From positions 48,405,836 to 48,469,835 of the forward strand of contig CM048849.1 of assembly GCA_026545225.1 (NCBI GenBank): 64,000 nt of DNA, written 5' to 3'. This DNA is from Cornus controversa. Its lineage: Eukaryota > Streptophyta > Magnoliopsida > Cornales > Cornaceae. The translations under genes were made by a program, and so were the position numbers. The notes under the pieces are model-generated. The model saw nothing but the letters and a program-made list of their open reading frames with translations, was not told where the DNA came from and searched no databases. Positions 1 to 10,116 of this stretch are shown here, piece after piece; position 1 is the first letter of the stretch, and each line of letters starts with the position of its first letter.

Positions 1-2577
1 ATATTTTCATGTTAATGTTAAGTCTCTCAAACTTTCAACTTTATCCTTTATAATTTGTAATTGTAAATTTTTACAATTTGTTGAATGTTAATATTCATTT
101 TTAATTTTCTCTAAAGAAATTTTATTTATCCTCTAATATTGTAATTTTTTTATTTTAGAAAAACATTGAATATTATTATCCTCTAAGAAGTTATTCAATG
201 TTTTTTTTCAAAAAATAAAAAAAAAAATTGTTACTCAAGAAGTGTCCCTAGGGGGGGTGAATAGGGACTTTAAGTAAACAATGAAACTTTTTTTATTTAG
301 GGTTGTTTTTTACAAAAGTAAGTTTGTTTGGACTTTTGTCAAACACTTGGTGAGATTACGTATTTAACATGTGGAAGTGATCATCTAAGTGCAACATATA
401 ATTCCAATAAGATGAAGACTATGTTGATGGCATATTTTATAAAATACAAGATATGCAACTTGATTGACAAACGAATAATCAAATAAATACTCAATTAATC
501 AACATACTCCAAACATTCATCTCATCCTCCTTATATGAATTAAAGTAAACAAACTCATAGTATTCATATATATAAAGCATATGAAATTTAAACAAATGAA
601 ATGTTATTAAGTAAATGAGTTAAGGGTTAGAGAAAGGCAAACTTAAGACACCAAGGTTTACATGGTTTGGCACCTCCATTGGTTGCCTACATCCATGCAT
701 CAAGAGCATCTCTTAAAGATTCTATTACAGAGAAAGCAAACCTTTATAATTGCCAAATGCACCACTTGATTTTTTTTACTCTATGAACATCTCACCGAGA
801 CTTAATTCCTTGCCAAGCTCACAACTTTCTCTTTTGATGGTTAAGAGATAATCTTTACTCACTCTAACGGGTGGAGAGTGCTACCCAATCATTCTCCTTA
901 TAATGTAGAGAATGAACATTTACAAGTTTTCATGAAGCTATCCCTTTTGTCAAGAGCATCTCTTGGACTTCCTTTTAAATATGATGAATAATATTTTGAA
1001 TATAATAGAAAATATCTCTCAATAGATAGATATACAAATGATAACTCAATATCATATAGTTACAAATGAAGTATTCAAGAGAAAACTCAACTCTAGATTT
1101 GCAAGATCTTCCACAATGAATGATATGCAAGATAAGGATCAATGGTGGTCCTACAAAAAATATTCTAACAAGTAAAATGCAAATCTTTGCATTCAAGAGA
1201 TTTTCAAGTGTATGCCCATGGGTAGGTCTCCATGTAACTATCTTACTCTCTCAGCTCTTAAAAATGTCCCAGACATCTTTATAGCCCCAACCAAAATGTG
1301 ACTATTTCTAACCATTTGGGAACATGAATTAGTCATTTGAATTGAATAAAGAAGAAGCAATAGACTGTATGAACAAAGTAGTCAACTGTATCTATTTGAT
1401 ACCAAAACTTGGTAGCTACTGGAATATATAGTAGTCGACTCCTTTTTAGGAGTAGTTGACTATACATATATAAAAATCTCTAGAGTAGTCAACTGTATCA
1501 AGAGGGAAGTCTACTGTATCTTTAAATTCAATGTTGTGTAGCAACTGAAATTCCAAAGTAGTTAATTGTTTGTGAAAAGTAGTCAACTATAATGCCAAAA
1601 TAGTTTACTCATTGTGAAGAGTAATCAATTGAAATCAAGTGAACCAATTTTTCATAACTACTGGAAATTAACTGTTTTACATGATTTTCTTCGAGAAATA
1701 TGAGCAAGTCAATTGATGGGTCAATTTAGTTCAAAGCCTAAGAAACTCCTCTAAGTTTAAATATTGAGATTAAAGATATTTCTAATTGAAGATCATTTCA
1801 ATATTACTTAAGACTTTTCATGATTTAAACATATATGTTCAAAACCTTATTACTATAATTTCTAGAGACCATATAATATGATTGAAATGTATGGTCCTAG
1901 TATTATGGCTTGATAGTTAAGTTTTTTCAAAACTTATGAAAGCTTGAACTAAGTTACCTTTAGTAAAGGCCTTATGATGTTATAAATAAAGTTCATAATC
2001 TATTGCTTATGGTCTAAAGACTTATGGATGATATGAATGATATGCATATTCCTATAATCCACTAAATCAATAAATGAATTTTCAAATGAATTTATTTCAA
2101 AGATAACTTTACATTAAATACTAGCACTCACCCAAGACTAGCTTACCCAAGTCTTTCGATCTTCAACTCTTTAAGCTCTTGAATTTCATCATCACATAGC
2201 TTGGATATACTTCAACTTTGTTATTGATCTTCGATTTTTGATCTCATGTGGCTTTGTGAATCTTCTTATAAGTCCCTCTAAAGTCCAAACCCTTTAATAT
2301 ACTTGAGATAATTTGATACTTTGTAAAATGCACATTCAAGTAAACTTATTAAATATATACTACAATAAATTGTTATCATCAAGATTACCTAAACAACCTT
2401 TAGTTGAAACCTCTTGATGTCAACAAAAATAATATTACAATATTAAAGGATAAATAAAATTTCTTTAAAGAAAATTAAAAATGAACATTCAACAAATTGC
2501 AAAAATATACCATTACAAATTATAAGGGATAAAGTTGGAAGTTTGGGAGATTTAAAATTAACATGAAAAATATTTAT
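1..2577. mobile_element. DNA-transposon-like element with ~150-bp terminal inverted repeats
   Basis: The first ~150 bases reappear inverted at about 2420-2577 with roughly 85 percent identity by eye; both arms share blocks such as CAATTTGTTGAATGTT and AAAGAAATTTTATTTATCC. The right arm continues a few bases further than the left, so the true left end is probably just outside the window and its target duplication cannot be read. The 2.3-kb interior has no long open frame and no transposase that I can recognise. Long inverted ends with a non-coding interior suit a non-autonomous Mutator-like or foldback element; the family is inferred, the inverted arms are seen. Confidence 0.65.
1372..1720. 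repeat. Degenerate repeats of an AGTAGTCAACTGTA motif
   Basis: About ten diverged copies of a 12-14-base motif (AGTAGTCAACTGTA, AGTAGTCGACT, AGTAGTTGACTATA, AGTAGTTAATTG and similar) lie 20-50 bases apart inside the long-inverted-repeat element. The core GTCAACT or GTCGACT is near-palindromic, so copies appear in both orientations. Function unknown; it may be a subterminal repeat array of the kind transposases bind in other DNA transposons. Confidence 0.5.
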
Positions 2578-2689
2578 CAAAATGTATGAATTAATGTGGT
2601 CACTCAAAGAAAAAAGTAATATTTATTGATATTTTTTATTGTAAAGAGATTCACTTGTTTCTCTTTTTTGCATTTTCTTCCCTTTTTTA

Positions 2690-2990
2690 GGTTCAACCAA
2701 AAGCAACTCCTACTAGAATGATGTTCACATTAGGACATGTCAAGAAGCACAATCTACCATCATATGCAGGAGCTAACCCTTTGGTGGTGAAAAATTGGTT
2801 AGATGAAATAATCAAGCTCCTTACAGCACTAGAGGTAGATGAGGACTTGAGGGTGAAAGTGGTCACTCATCATCTTATGGGTGAGGTTAACCGTTGGTGA
2901 AGATTTATCGAGAACTACCATGACATTGAGACGATGGATTGGGATATGTTCCAAGTGCTATTTGGAGAGGCATTTTCATCACAATCACCT
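2690..2990 (+). mobile_element. Ty3/Gypsy gag fossil fragment
   Basis: A short stretch encodes a gag-like peptide in which the PLVVKNWLDEI and LEVDEDLRVKVVTHHLMGE segments resemble the gag core of plant Ty3/Gypsy elements. Nothing recognisable as protease, polymerase or LTR adjoins it, so this is a broken, isolated scrap. Its age cannot be estimated without flanking LTRs. Confidence 0.6.
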
Positions 2991-3730
2991 CCCTCGTGAG
3001 ATTTTCATTAGTTGAGGGAGATTTTTTGCCAAAAAATACATGAGGGGGGTTTTTTGCCAATGAGAGATAATCAAGAAAGGTTTTTTGCAATTTGCCCTAA
3101 AAAAATAATATATTATATACCATTATTATAATATTTATATTATATTTTTGATTTTATACAATGCGTATATATATAAGTATATGAGATAGACATTTGATCA
3201 AACAATTAGATGGAAAAAAATAAATCTTAATTATAAAAAAGTAATTGAATGGCATAAAATAACTATTAATCTTACACTAGTCTAACTTTATTGTACCATA
3301 TATATGTAAATATGTATATATGTGTGCGCATTGGTTCTTATAATAGTACATTGATGTAAAATATTAACTTGCTTCGACAAGACAGACCACATCATCTTTT
3401 ATAATTTATTACATTGATGTAGTTGCATTCATAACTATGAATTTTACTTTTTTTAAAAAGAAATTGTTTTTCTTTAATTAAAAGTATGTTGATGCATGTA
3501 ATAGAAAATATAAATTCTAATCTCATTATTTAAGAAAAAATTAGAATTTTTTAGCTAAATTCACACAATTGGACGAATTTTTTAAAATCCCCCTTAACTT
3601 AACTTAATTGAACTTTAATTTTGATAAAATAATCTAATAAGCAGCTTAGGAAAAATATATGCCTATGGAGTGTACACTCTAAGCCCGCCATGATTGAATT
3701 ATAATGTAGCTATACAAGCATTATAGATTA
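2991..3730. other. Intergenic AT-rich stretch, no gene seen
   Basis: No plausible coding exon. Around 3010-3080 the phrase GGTTTTTTGCCA or a close variant occurs three times, and the segment ending near 3100 (TTTGCAATTTGCCCTAAAAAA) resembles the edge of a plant MITE, but no partner end was found. The rest is low-complexity AT-rich DNA. Confidence 0.5.
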
Positions 3731-4862
3731 GGATTCAAATCCTTACGTGCTCTTCACCTGCATAAACGGGGATCCGGATCCTTTCTTGCTCTTCACCCGT
3801 TTTGTGCTAAATTAATAGTGCAACACGCTATATCACATATACAACACCTATACAACAACGATGAAACACTCATGTAACACATTTACATTAAAGATGCAAC
3901 ACTTGTGTAATATATTATATTGCGTTGCAATACTGCAATACTATTAAATTAAAAATTTAACACTTTTCGGAATTAAGTTGTTGATTAAAATTATTGCATT
4001 ATCGATTTAAAGTTATTCGATTCTCAATTTAAACTTGTTGCATTGTCGATTTATAAACACACTTGACTACACAAGTTCTAAATTTGCATAGATGGACCCT
4101 TTAGACAACTAAGGATTCAAATTCGAAAAAAAAAAACTAAGGATTCAAATCCTTACCTATTCTTCACTTTTATAAACGGGGATCCGGATCCTTTCTTGCT
4201 CTTCACTCGTTTTGTGTTAAATTAATAGTGCAACACACTATATCACATATACAACACCCATACAACAATGATATAACACTCATGCAACACATTTACATTA
4301 AAGATGCGACACTCGTGCAATATATTATATTGCGTTACAATACTGCAATACTATTAAATTAAAAATTTAACACCTTTACGAAATTACATTGTTGATTAAA
4401 ATTATTGCATTGTCGATTTAAAGTTGTTCGATTCTCAATTTAAACTTGTTGTGTTGTCAATTTATAAACACACTCGACTACACAAGTTCTAAATTTGCAT
4501 AGATAGACCCTTTAGACTTAATCCTTACCTGTTCTTCACCCATATAAACAGGGATCCAGATCCTTTCTTGCTCTTCACTTGTTTTGTGCTAAATTAATAG
4601 TGCAATACACTATATCACATATACAACACCCATACAACAACCATATAACACTCATGCAACACATTTACGTTAAAGATGCAACACTCGTGCAATATATTAT
4701 ATTGTGTTACATTACTATTAAATTAAAAATTTAACACATTTACAAAATTACATTATTAATTAAAATTATTGCATTATCGATTTAAAGTTGTTCAATTCAA
4801 ATTTGTTGCGTGGTCGACTTATAAATTTGCATAGATGGACCCTTTAGAGTTTAGACAACTAA
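3731..4862. repeat. Three-copy tandem repeat, unit ~380-410 bp
   Basis: Copies begin near 3731, 4141 and about 4520. Each starts with an ATTCAAATCCTTAC-like phrase followed by GGGGATCCGGATCC (changed to GGGATCCAGATCC in the third), then a CAACAC-rich block, then GTTGATTAAAATTATTGCATT, and ends with GCATAGATGGACCCTTTAGA. Copy three has lost some segments. The copies look roughly 85-95 percent alike by eye. No open frame runs through the unit. Confidence 0.8.
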
Positions 4863-6128
4863 GGACTGGACCCTAAGACAACTACGAGTCCTAGACCAAG
4901 TTAAAGAATTCTGGTAGCCAGATGGTCAGCTAGCGTGATTGGCGGAAGTGTCTCCCATCTAAATTGGAGCATTTAAAGGAAGAGAGAGACAGTGTGTATT
5001 CTAAAGTAGTTGAGAGGGTATTGATCTGCTCGGCGCAGGAAGACTTTGTTGCAAGTTAATTATTATTTTTCATATTTTTTCACATATGTATACGGTCAGA
5101 TTTGATTACTAATCATATTTTTAAAAAATTGAATTCATGAAATCTCCTTAATAGAACCAAGGTTTTATAAATTGAAGTTAACCAATAAAACATCAATAAG
5201 TAGGACTAGAACTAACTCAAAATCAAATTCTAATCAGTCGATAAGAATTATTAAAACTTAATCGCAATCCTAATGCTAAGTTACATTCACAAAACTTTTT
5301 GAAGTAATCAAGTAATTTCACCCATCATTTCGGGAGGGAAAGAAATTTTAAACCAACCTTGGTTGAATTTGACTCGGATTGATATTTTTTACTGTGGGCT
5401 CGATGTGAATTGAAAATTTTAAACCAACTTTAGTTGAGGTTGGAATTGATAGAGATGTTAGCAACTCCAACATATGCAAAGCTTATTACCTATATCAATA
5501 TAAATTTAGTAACATTATTACGAAAAGATTAGTAATTTCAGCTTAATCTAAGATTAAGTTGAGTCTAACTTAATATTTGACTTGAGTAAGCTCGATGAAT
5601 TGGAGGTTAGGTTGGATTGGGCTCAATTTGATCCCTTAATTTGCCCAAACCCTCCCGATTAGCAATCCTAGACTCTTGCTAAGTTCGTTCAATTTAACAT
5701 GAATTGAGTCCGGTCCAAATTTTCAAAACAACTCTAACTCAACTAACAAAAGAGTAAATTTTCTATTAAAAGACCGATTTAGACTTTGGTTGGATTGAGA
5801 TTAAGTCACACAAGTTTTTTTCTTTTTTCTCGGCATGAAATTTACACTCATTTGTTCTGATAGAGACTTGAACCCTCACATTACACTTTAAAAAATAAAA
5901 AAATATCACTAAATTACCGTCTTTGTCTAAGTCATATAATTCTTTTAAATAAGTTCTGCGCACGTTTTTGCTTTGCTACTCTCTCTGTATGACAAAAAAA
6001 ATTTGCCTCCATCGTACCCTCATTTCCGTTCCCGCTCTCATCACTTGTGACTTAGGTTTTTGGTAGTCTCACAAGTTGAAACCACACCAAGTGACATGTA
6101 TAGTGGTGGTAGACTTGATATGTTAAAG
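4863..6128. other. Intergenic stretch, no gene seen
   Basis: AT-rich sequence without a supportable exon. A block around 5850-5930, read on the minus strand, contains GAGGGTTCAAGTCTC, which resembles a pol III B box and could be the remains of a tRNA-derived SINE, but no A box or target duplication is convincing. Confidence 0.4.
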
Positions 6129-6514
6129 AGTAATGCTATTATGAGTGGGTTCTCATGTATCTTGTCATAAGTTCTTTCTCAAAATAAATATTTTTTAACA
6201 CAAAAAAAATATATAAAAAAAATCATCACGTAACCAATACTAAAATCATCTCACAAAAAAAAAAAAAAAAAATCAGTTCAAAATATCATAAATTGAATTT
6301 ATAGAAGACCAATAAAAGTTTGATGTAAATAAAATAGGATGTAAAACTTTGATCATCTGCTATAAATTCAATATTTGATATTTGAGTTGATTTTTTTTTT
6401 TTTTGGTGGGATAATTTTAATATTGACTTTCTATTTTGTTTATATTAAAAAATATTTATTTTGAGAAAGAGGTCGTGACAAAGGAATGAGAGTCCCTCAT
6501 AGGAGGATTACAGT
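6129..6514. mobile_element. Foldback MITE with ~165-bp arms
   Basis: The left arm (about 6129-6300) and right arm (about 6355-6514) are inverted copies: both contain TTCTCAAAATAAATATTTTT and TTGAATTTATAG, separated by a loop of about 55 bases. The outer ends are AGTAATGCTATTATGAG and, inverted, TGTAATCCTCCTATGAG. Possible flanking direct repeat TTAAA. The element ends about 100 bases before the probable promoter of the MGC-protein gene. Superfamily not determined. Confidence 0.7.
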
Positions 6515-6616
6515 GTATTAAATGGCTGCCAGAAATGTACCTAAGGTGATTTATTATTTAATTAATTTAGACAGCAGTTTTCAAACATTTTTGCAGTCAG
6601 CTTGTCTCTTTTATGA

Positions 6617-6619
<3 letters not shown>

Positions 6620-6653
<34 letters not shown>
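6620..6653. promoter_or_regulatory. (TA)n tract, probable TATA region of the MGC-protein gene
   Basis: A run of TA dinucleotides lies just upstream of the GC-richer stretch that looks like the 5-prime leader of the gene at 7698. It could serve as the TATA region, which would put initiation near 6650-6700. No transcript evidence is available, so the assignment is an inference from position. Confidence 0.3.
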
Positions 6654-6655
<2 letters not shown>

Positions 6656-6689
6656 AATGATAAATATATTTTGTAAATCCAACAGCCTT

Positions 6690-7697
6690 GATTGACTGTC
6701 CTGCTTCTGAAGACCCAAACTCCAGCTTCATTCATTCTCAACTCAACCTTCAAAAACCTGTCACTCTTTCCAATCCTCCATTCCTTAGCTACCTAGGTAT
6801 ACACACAACTGTTGTATCAAAGCAAAACAGGGCATACTCTGCATCGGACAAAAAGTCAGCTGAAGTTGAAGAACACCAAGTTCTTAGCAGCCACTTTGAA
6901 TCAACTTGGGATTCATCTAATTTGTTCATTCATTTATTCCGATTCTCCGTCATCCCAGAATACTTTCTCCGGTCACCGCCGATCCTTCATTTTTATTGAA
7001 GTGGTATGTAGAAGATCAGTTTTGGTAAATATAGCTTATTTGCTCCTTTTTCATCTGCTCTTCAACTGAGATTGTTCCATGATATATATATATATATATA
7101 TGTGTATATATATATATATATATATTGGTCTGAATTGTAGTGGGACCCACAGATCCATGTAAGTTTCGGCTTGGTCCAAATTCTGTTTTACTGCACAGCA
7201 ACCAATAGCTGTGATTGAACATAATTAGTGTGTTTGTGTGTATTTCAATCACAGCCTCCATTGCGTGGTCTAAGTATATATATTTATATATAATTATGTG
7301 TGTGTAAGTGGCGCATTTTTCGGTGTCAGGTATTTTCTGGTCTCTTGCTTCTTGTCGGGCTTTTGTAAAGATCACAATTTTTTCAATTTTTTTTTTCATC
7401 CCCACAAACTTATTTATACATTTTATATTAAGAATTTTGTTGACAATGGTTACAAGTTTGAATTCACTCTGTGTTTCAGTAGTTTGTAAATGGACAGAGT
7501 AGTCCAAGTGTTTCTGTAACTTATCATCAATCTTATCTTTTCCTAATACCAAAAAATTGAACCACATTTGTGTAGTTGTGTTTTCAACACTAGTATACAT
7601 GCCTAATGAATAATAATATCATTTGATTCATATCTTCATTGTCACTTCCATTATATATTTGCAGCACAAGGCCAGGGTTTAACCTCTGTTTGATTAA
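6690..7697 (+). other. 5-prime leader with intron (7004-7664) of the MGC-protein gene
   Basis: A probable non-coding first exon ends at 7003 before the donor GTATGT; the acceptor TTTGCAG ends at 7664, and 33 bases of leader then precede the ATG at 7698. Leader introns are common in plant genes. The first exon contains an open frame of 103 codons (6688-6999) with no recognisable similarity, which would be an upstream ORF if the transcript begins before it. The intron holds a (TA)n tract at 7083-7127. Confidence 0.5.
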
Positions 7698-8825
7698 ATG
7701 GGATGCATTTCTTCGAAAGTTTTGACTCGATCAATGAGTATTCAAGAAGAGCTGAACCAGAGCTTGCAGAGGAGAACCAATGGAGTTCCTGTGCTCGAAC
7801 AACTATTTACCTCCACTAATGGCAATAATCAACATCAGTTAGTTACTCTTATTTGCAATGCCAACAAAGCATCAAATGAACTCCGAACTGGCAGTTTCAC
7901 TTTGCTGCCAAAAACAGGTCCCAAACCACCTCCTGAGCCTACAAATACTGAGGTTGCCATCAATGGGGAGTTAATGGCAGGCCTTGAAAAACAAGCGGTG
8001 CAGCCTGCAGAGTCACTGCTGCTATCACCCCCGAAAACAGTTGGAACAAGTGATGTCAATATATCTAGACGATCTAAAAGCTTTCACCGGATAGATGGGC
8101 TTAAAGAAGATGAGTATAATTGGGATAATAAGGACATAGCACGCTCAAGAAGCTTTCACACAGTAGAGGAATTTGATGCATTGCTAGAAAAAATTCAAAA
8201 AGGTTTGTCATCCACGGCCAACGAAATAGGGTTGGAGGATTACTGTGATTCAGTAACCAAATTGCAACTTCAACATGCCAATGCTTCATTTGAAAACTCT
8301 CATCATGCCAAGCACAATGACTTGGCTACTGATCAATCAGTTTTATGGGATGAAGATTCAATCAGAGAGAAGACTGAAGTGTCACGCATTCCCTTAACTT
8401 CAGAACCGGAGAGTAAAGAATCGCTTCCAAGTCTTGACAGTAACAGCTTAGCAGAGAAAATGGATAGTGTTGAAGATGGTGATGCTCAAGAAGGAAACAT
8501 CTCCCGGAAAGGGTTAAAAAGAAAGGCTGTCGCGGAGGGGCTAAGTTCACTTGAAATCCCATCCACCATTGAGCTCCCCACCATTGGAAGCCTTAGGGAA
8601 TGGCTTCAAGATGGGGGACAAGTTTTCACTCCTAAATTTGGGAGTCCTGTGTCATCAGAGGATTGCGACGAGGACAGCGTTTTCAATCCAGAGCTGGTGG
8701 CAGCTTTTGAAGAGTGTATGCAACAACTGGAAGTAGAAGAAGAAAGCATTATCAAACAAATTGAAGGGAGTCTAATGGTAGTGGACTCCAAAGAGAGGGA
8801 AGCTGAAGAGGGAATTTCATCCTGA
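7698..8825 (+). CDS. Uncharacterised plant protein with MGC N-terminal lipidation signal
   Basis: A single open coding exon of 375 codons. The start MGCISSK is a textbook N-myristoylation site (Gly2) with a likely palmitoylated Cys3, so the protein is probably tethered to the plasma membrane or endomembranes. Two Ser/Arg/His motifs follow, RRSKSFHRIDG (about residues 124-134) and RSRSFHTVEEFDALLEKIQ (about 149-167). The middle is polar and probably disordered. The C-terminal third has a conserved-looking PTIGSLREWLQDGGQVFTPKFG segment split here around residue 300, then an acidic, coiled-coil-prone helix (EECMQQLEVEEESIIKQIE). There are no membrane spans and no catalytic motif. The family recurs in plants without known function as far as I recall. 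The start is firm because the MGC signal is at the first codon after the leader intron acceptor. It converges with the WD40 gene. Confidence 0.85.
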   Translation: MGCISSKVLTRSMSIQEELNQSLQRRTNGVPVLEQLFTSTNGNNQHQLVTLICNANKASNELRTGSFTLLPKTGPKPPPEPTNTEVAINGELMAGLEKQAVQPAESLLLSPPKTVGTSDVNISRRSKSFHRIDGLKEDEYNWDNKDIARSRSFHTVEEFDALLEKIQKGLSSTANEIGLEDYCDSVTKLQLQHANASFENSHHAKHNDLATDQSVLWDEDSIREKTEVSRIPLTSEPESKESLPSLDSNSLAEKMDSVEDGDAQEGNISRKGLKRKAVAEGLSSLEIPSTIELPTIGSLREWLQDGGQVFTPKFGSPVSSEDCDEDSVFNPELVAAFEECMQQLEVEEESIIKQIEGSLMVVDSKEREAEEGISS

Positions 8826-8879
8826 CATACAGTACAAAAATGTTGAAGAACCACTACAAGTAGCCCTCAATTCAAATTT

Positions 8880-9005
8880 CCAACCAGTGCATGTAGTAAG
8901 CTACTTTTATCTAGGCAAGAAACTCACACACCCACATTGTCATTATGAAAATTTGAACCCTCGATCTTCTATTTTGGAAGGTGAAAAAGTTCCACTAAGT
9001 TTGTA
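8880..9005 (-). mobile_element. SINE-like fragment (tRNA-derived)
   Basis: On the minus strand the segment carries GAGGGTTCAAATTTTC, close to a pol III B box, followed by a GTGGGTGTGTGAG body and AGTAGCTTACTAC. The same order (B box, TGTGTGAG, GTAGCTTACTTACC) occurs in the SINE at 46157-46290, so the two are probably one family. No clear target duplication. It would fall in the 3-prime UTR or just downstream of the MGC-protein gene. Confidence 0.45.
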
Positions 9006-10116
9006 TCCATGTGTTCTTCTAAATTAAGCTAAGAAATCTACTTAGCTTTGTAACTTTGTATACATACAGTTTGTTGTTGCCAGATTACCAAGTGTCTAAC
9101 ATGAAAGAGTTTATACACAAGTTTTCATGACATCTTGTTTATGATTACACAAATCATAACATGTGCACATGACCATAATCATAATATATTTATGATAATA
9201 AACACATGCACCCCATCCAAAAAGGACTGCTTTCACAACAGATGATGAACCATGTATTATCCTCTCTTTTCTTGATCATAACCAGTGTGTGCGCGCGCGC
9301 ATGCAGAGAGATTTGTAGATTGAATGTTTTTTTTCGAAAAAGTGATTTGTAGATTGAATGTTGTTATTTGAGAGAAAAGAAGGGAGGAGTGAAACCAGAT
9401 AGAACCATGTCAGGAAAATTAGCACACACCCTAGCAAATAGCTCAAATGCGATAATTAACATCAGTGCTAATACCCCGCATTCTCCTATAATTTTGGCTA
9501 AAAGATTTTTAGTTCCCTTGTTGCTTCATTTAGTTTCATTTGTCTGTTTTATGGTCAGGGGCTCAGAGCCATGGCTGCCATTGCTTTTCTGTCTCCTATC
9601 ACCTCTCTGCAATAAACTAAATGATTCTGTTACACAAAATTATAGAGGAAAAAGGAAAGAAAGAAATGTCAGTTCCTCTAAGACAAGCCCAACATCTGCC
9701 ATTCTCGCACAAACTAAAATAATTTAACCTAACAATAATGTATACAAACATTTTGTGCATCATTATGTCATTGACAAAGGAAATTTGCTATTCACGCACT
9801 GGAATGAGCACTGCTTAACCTCTTCAAATGTTCTATATACAAAAAATTCACGCCCCACCCATCTCGTTCAAGTTCTAAGATTGACAACAAGCATTAATTG
9901 AGAACATCAGTGCCATAACAAGAAACAGTTGCAGTAAATGGTCGTCCTCAGCCTCCTTTCTCTGCACTGTAACATGAGATATGTCACCCCTATCCATGTA
10001 CACCAAGTGTAACATCGAGCATACTACATTTCCGAAAGAATGGATGCATGAACTCACAAATGGATCACATATACGAACTCACAAATGGATCACATATACG
10101 AACTCACAACAGGAAC
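9006..10116. other. Convergent intergenic region and WD40 3-prime UTR
   Basis: It holds the tail ends of two convergent genes. There is a short (GC)n/(GT)n run near 9286-9302 and an unremarkable open frame at 9368-9727 that I do not regard as a gene. From about 10043 to 10125, just past the WD40 stop codon on the minus-strand transcript, a 23-base unit containing GAACTCACAAATGGATCAC is repeated two to three times, so the probable 3-prime UTR carries a small tandem repeat. Confidence 0.5.

Noticed and set aside
7016-7600. 194-codon minus-strand open frame
   Set aside because: It lies across the leader intron of the MGC-protein gene and is rich in Ile/Tyr from TA repeats; no similarity to any family.
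9368-9727. 119-codon plus-strand open frame
   Set aside because: It sits in a convergent 3-prime region with no motif, no splice context and biased composition; treated as chance.
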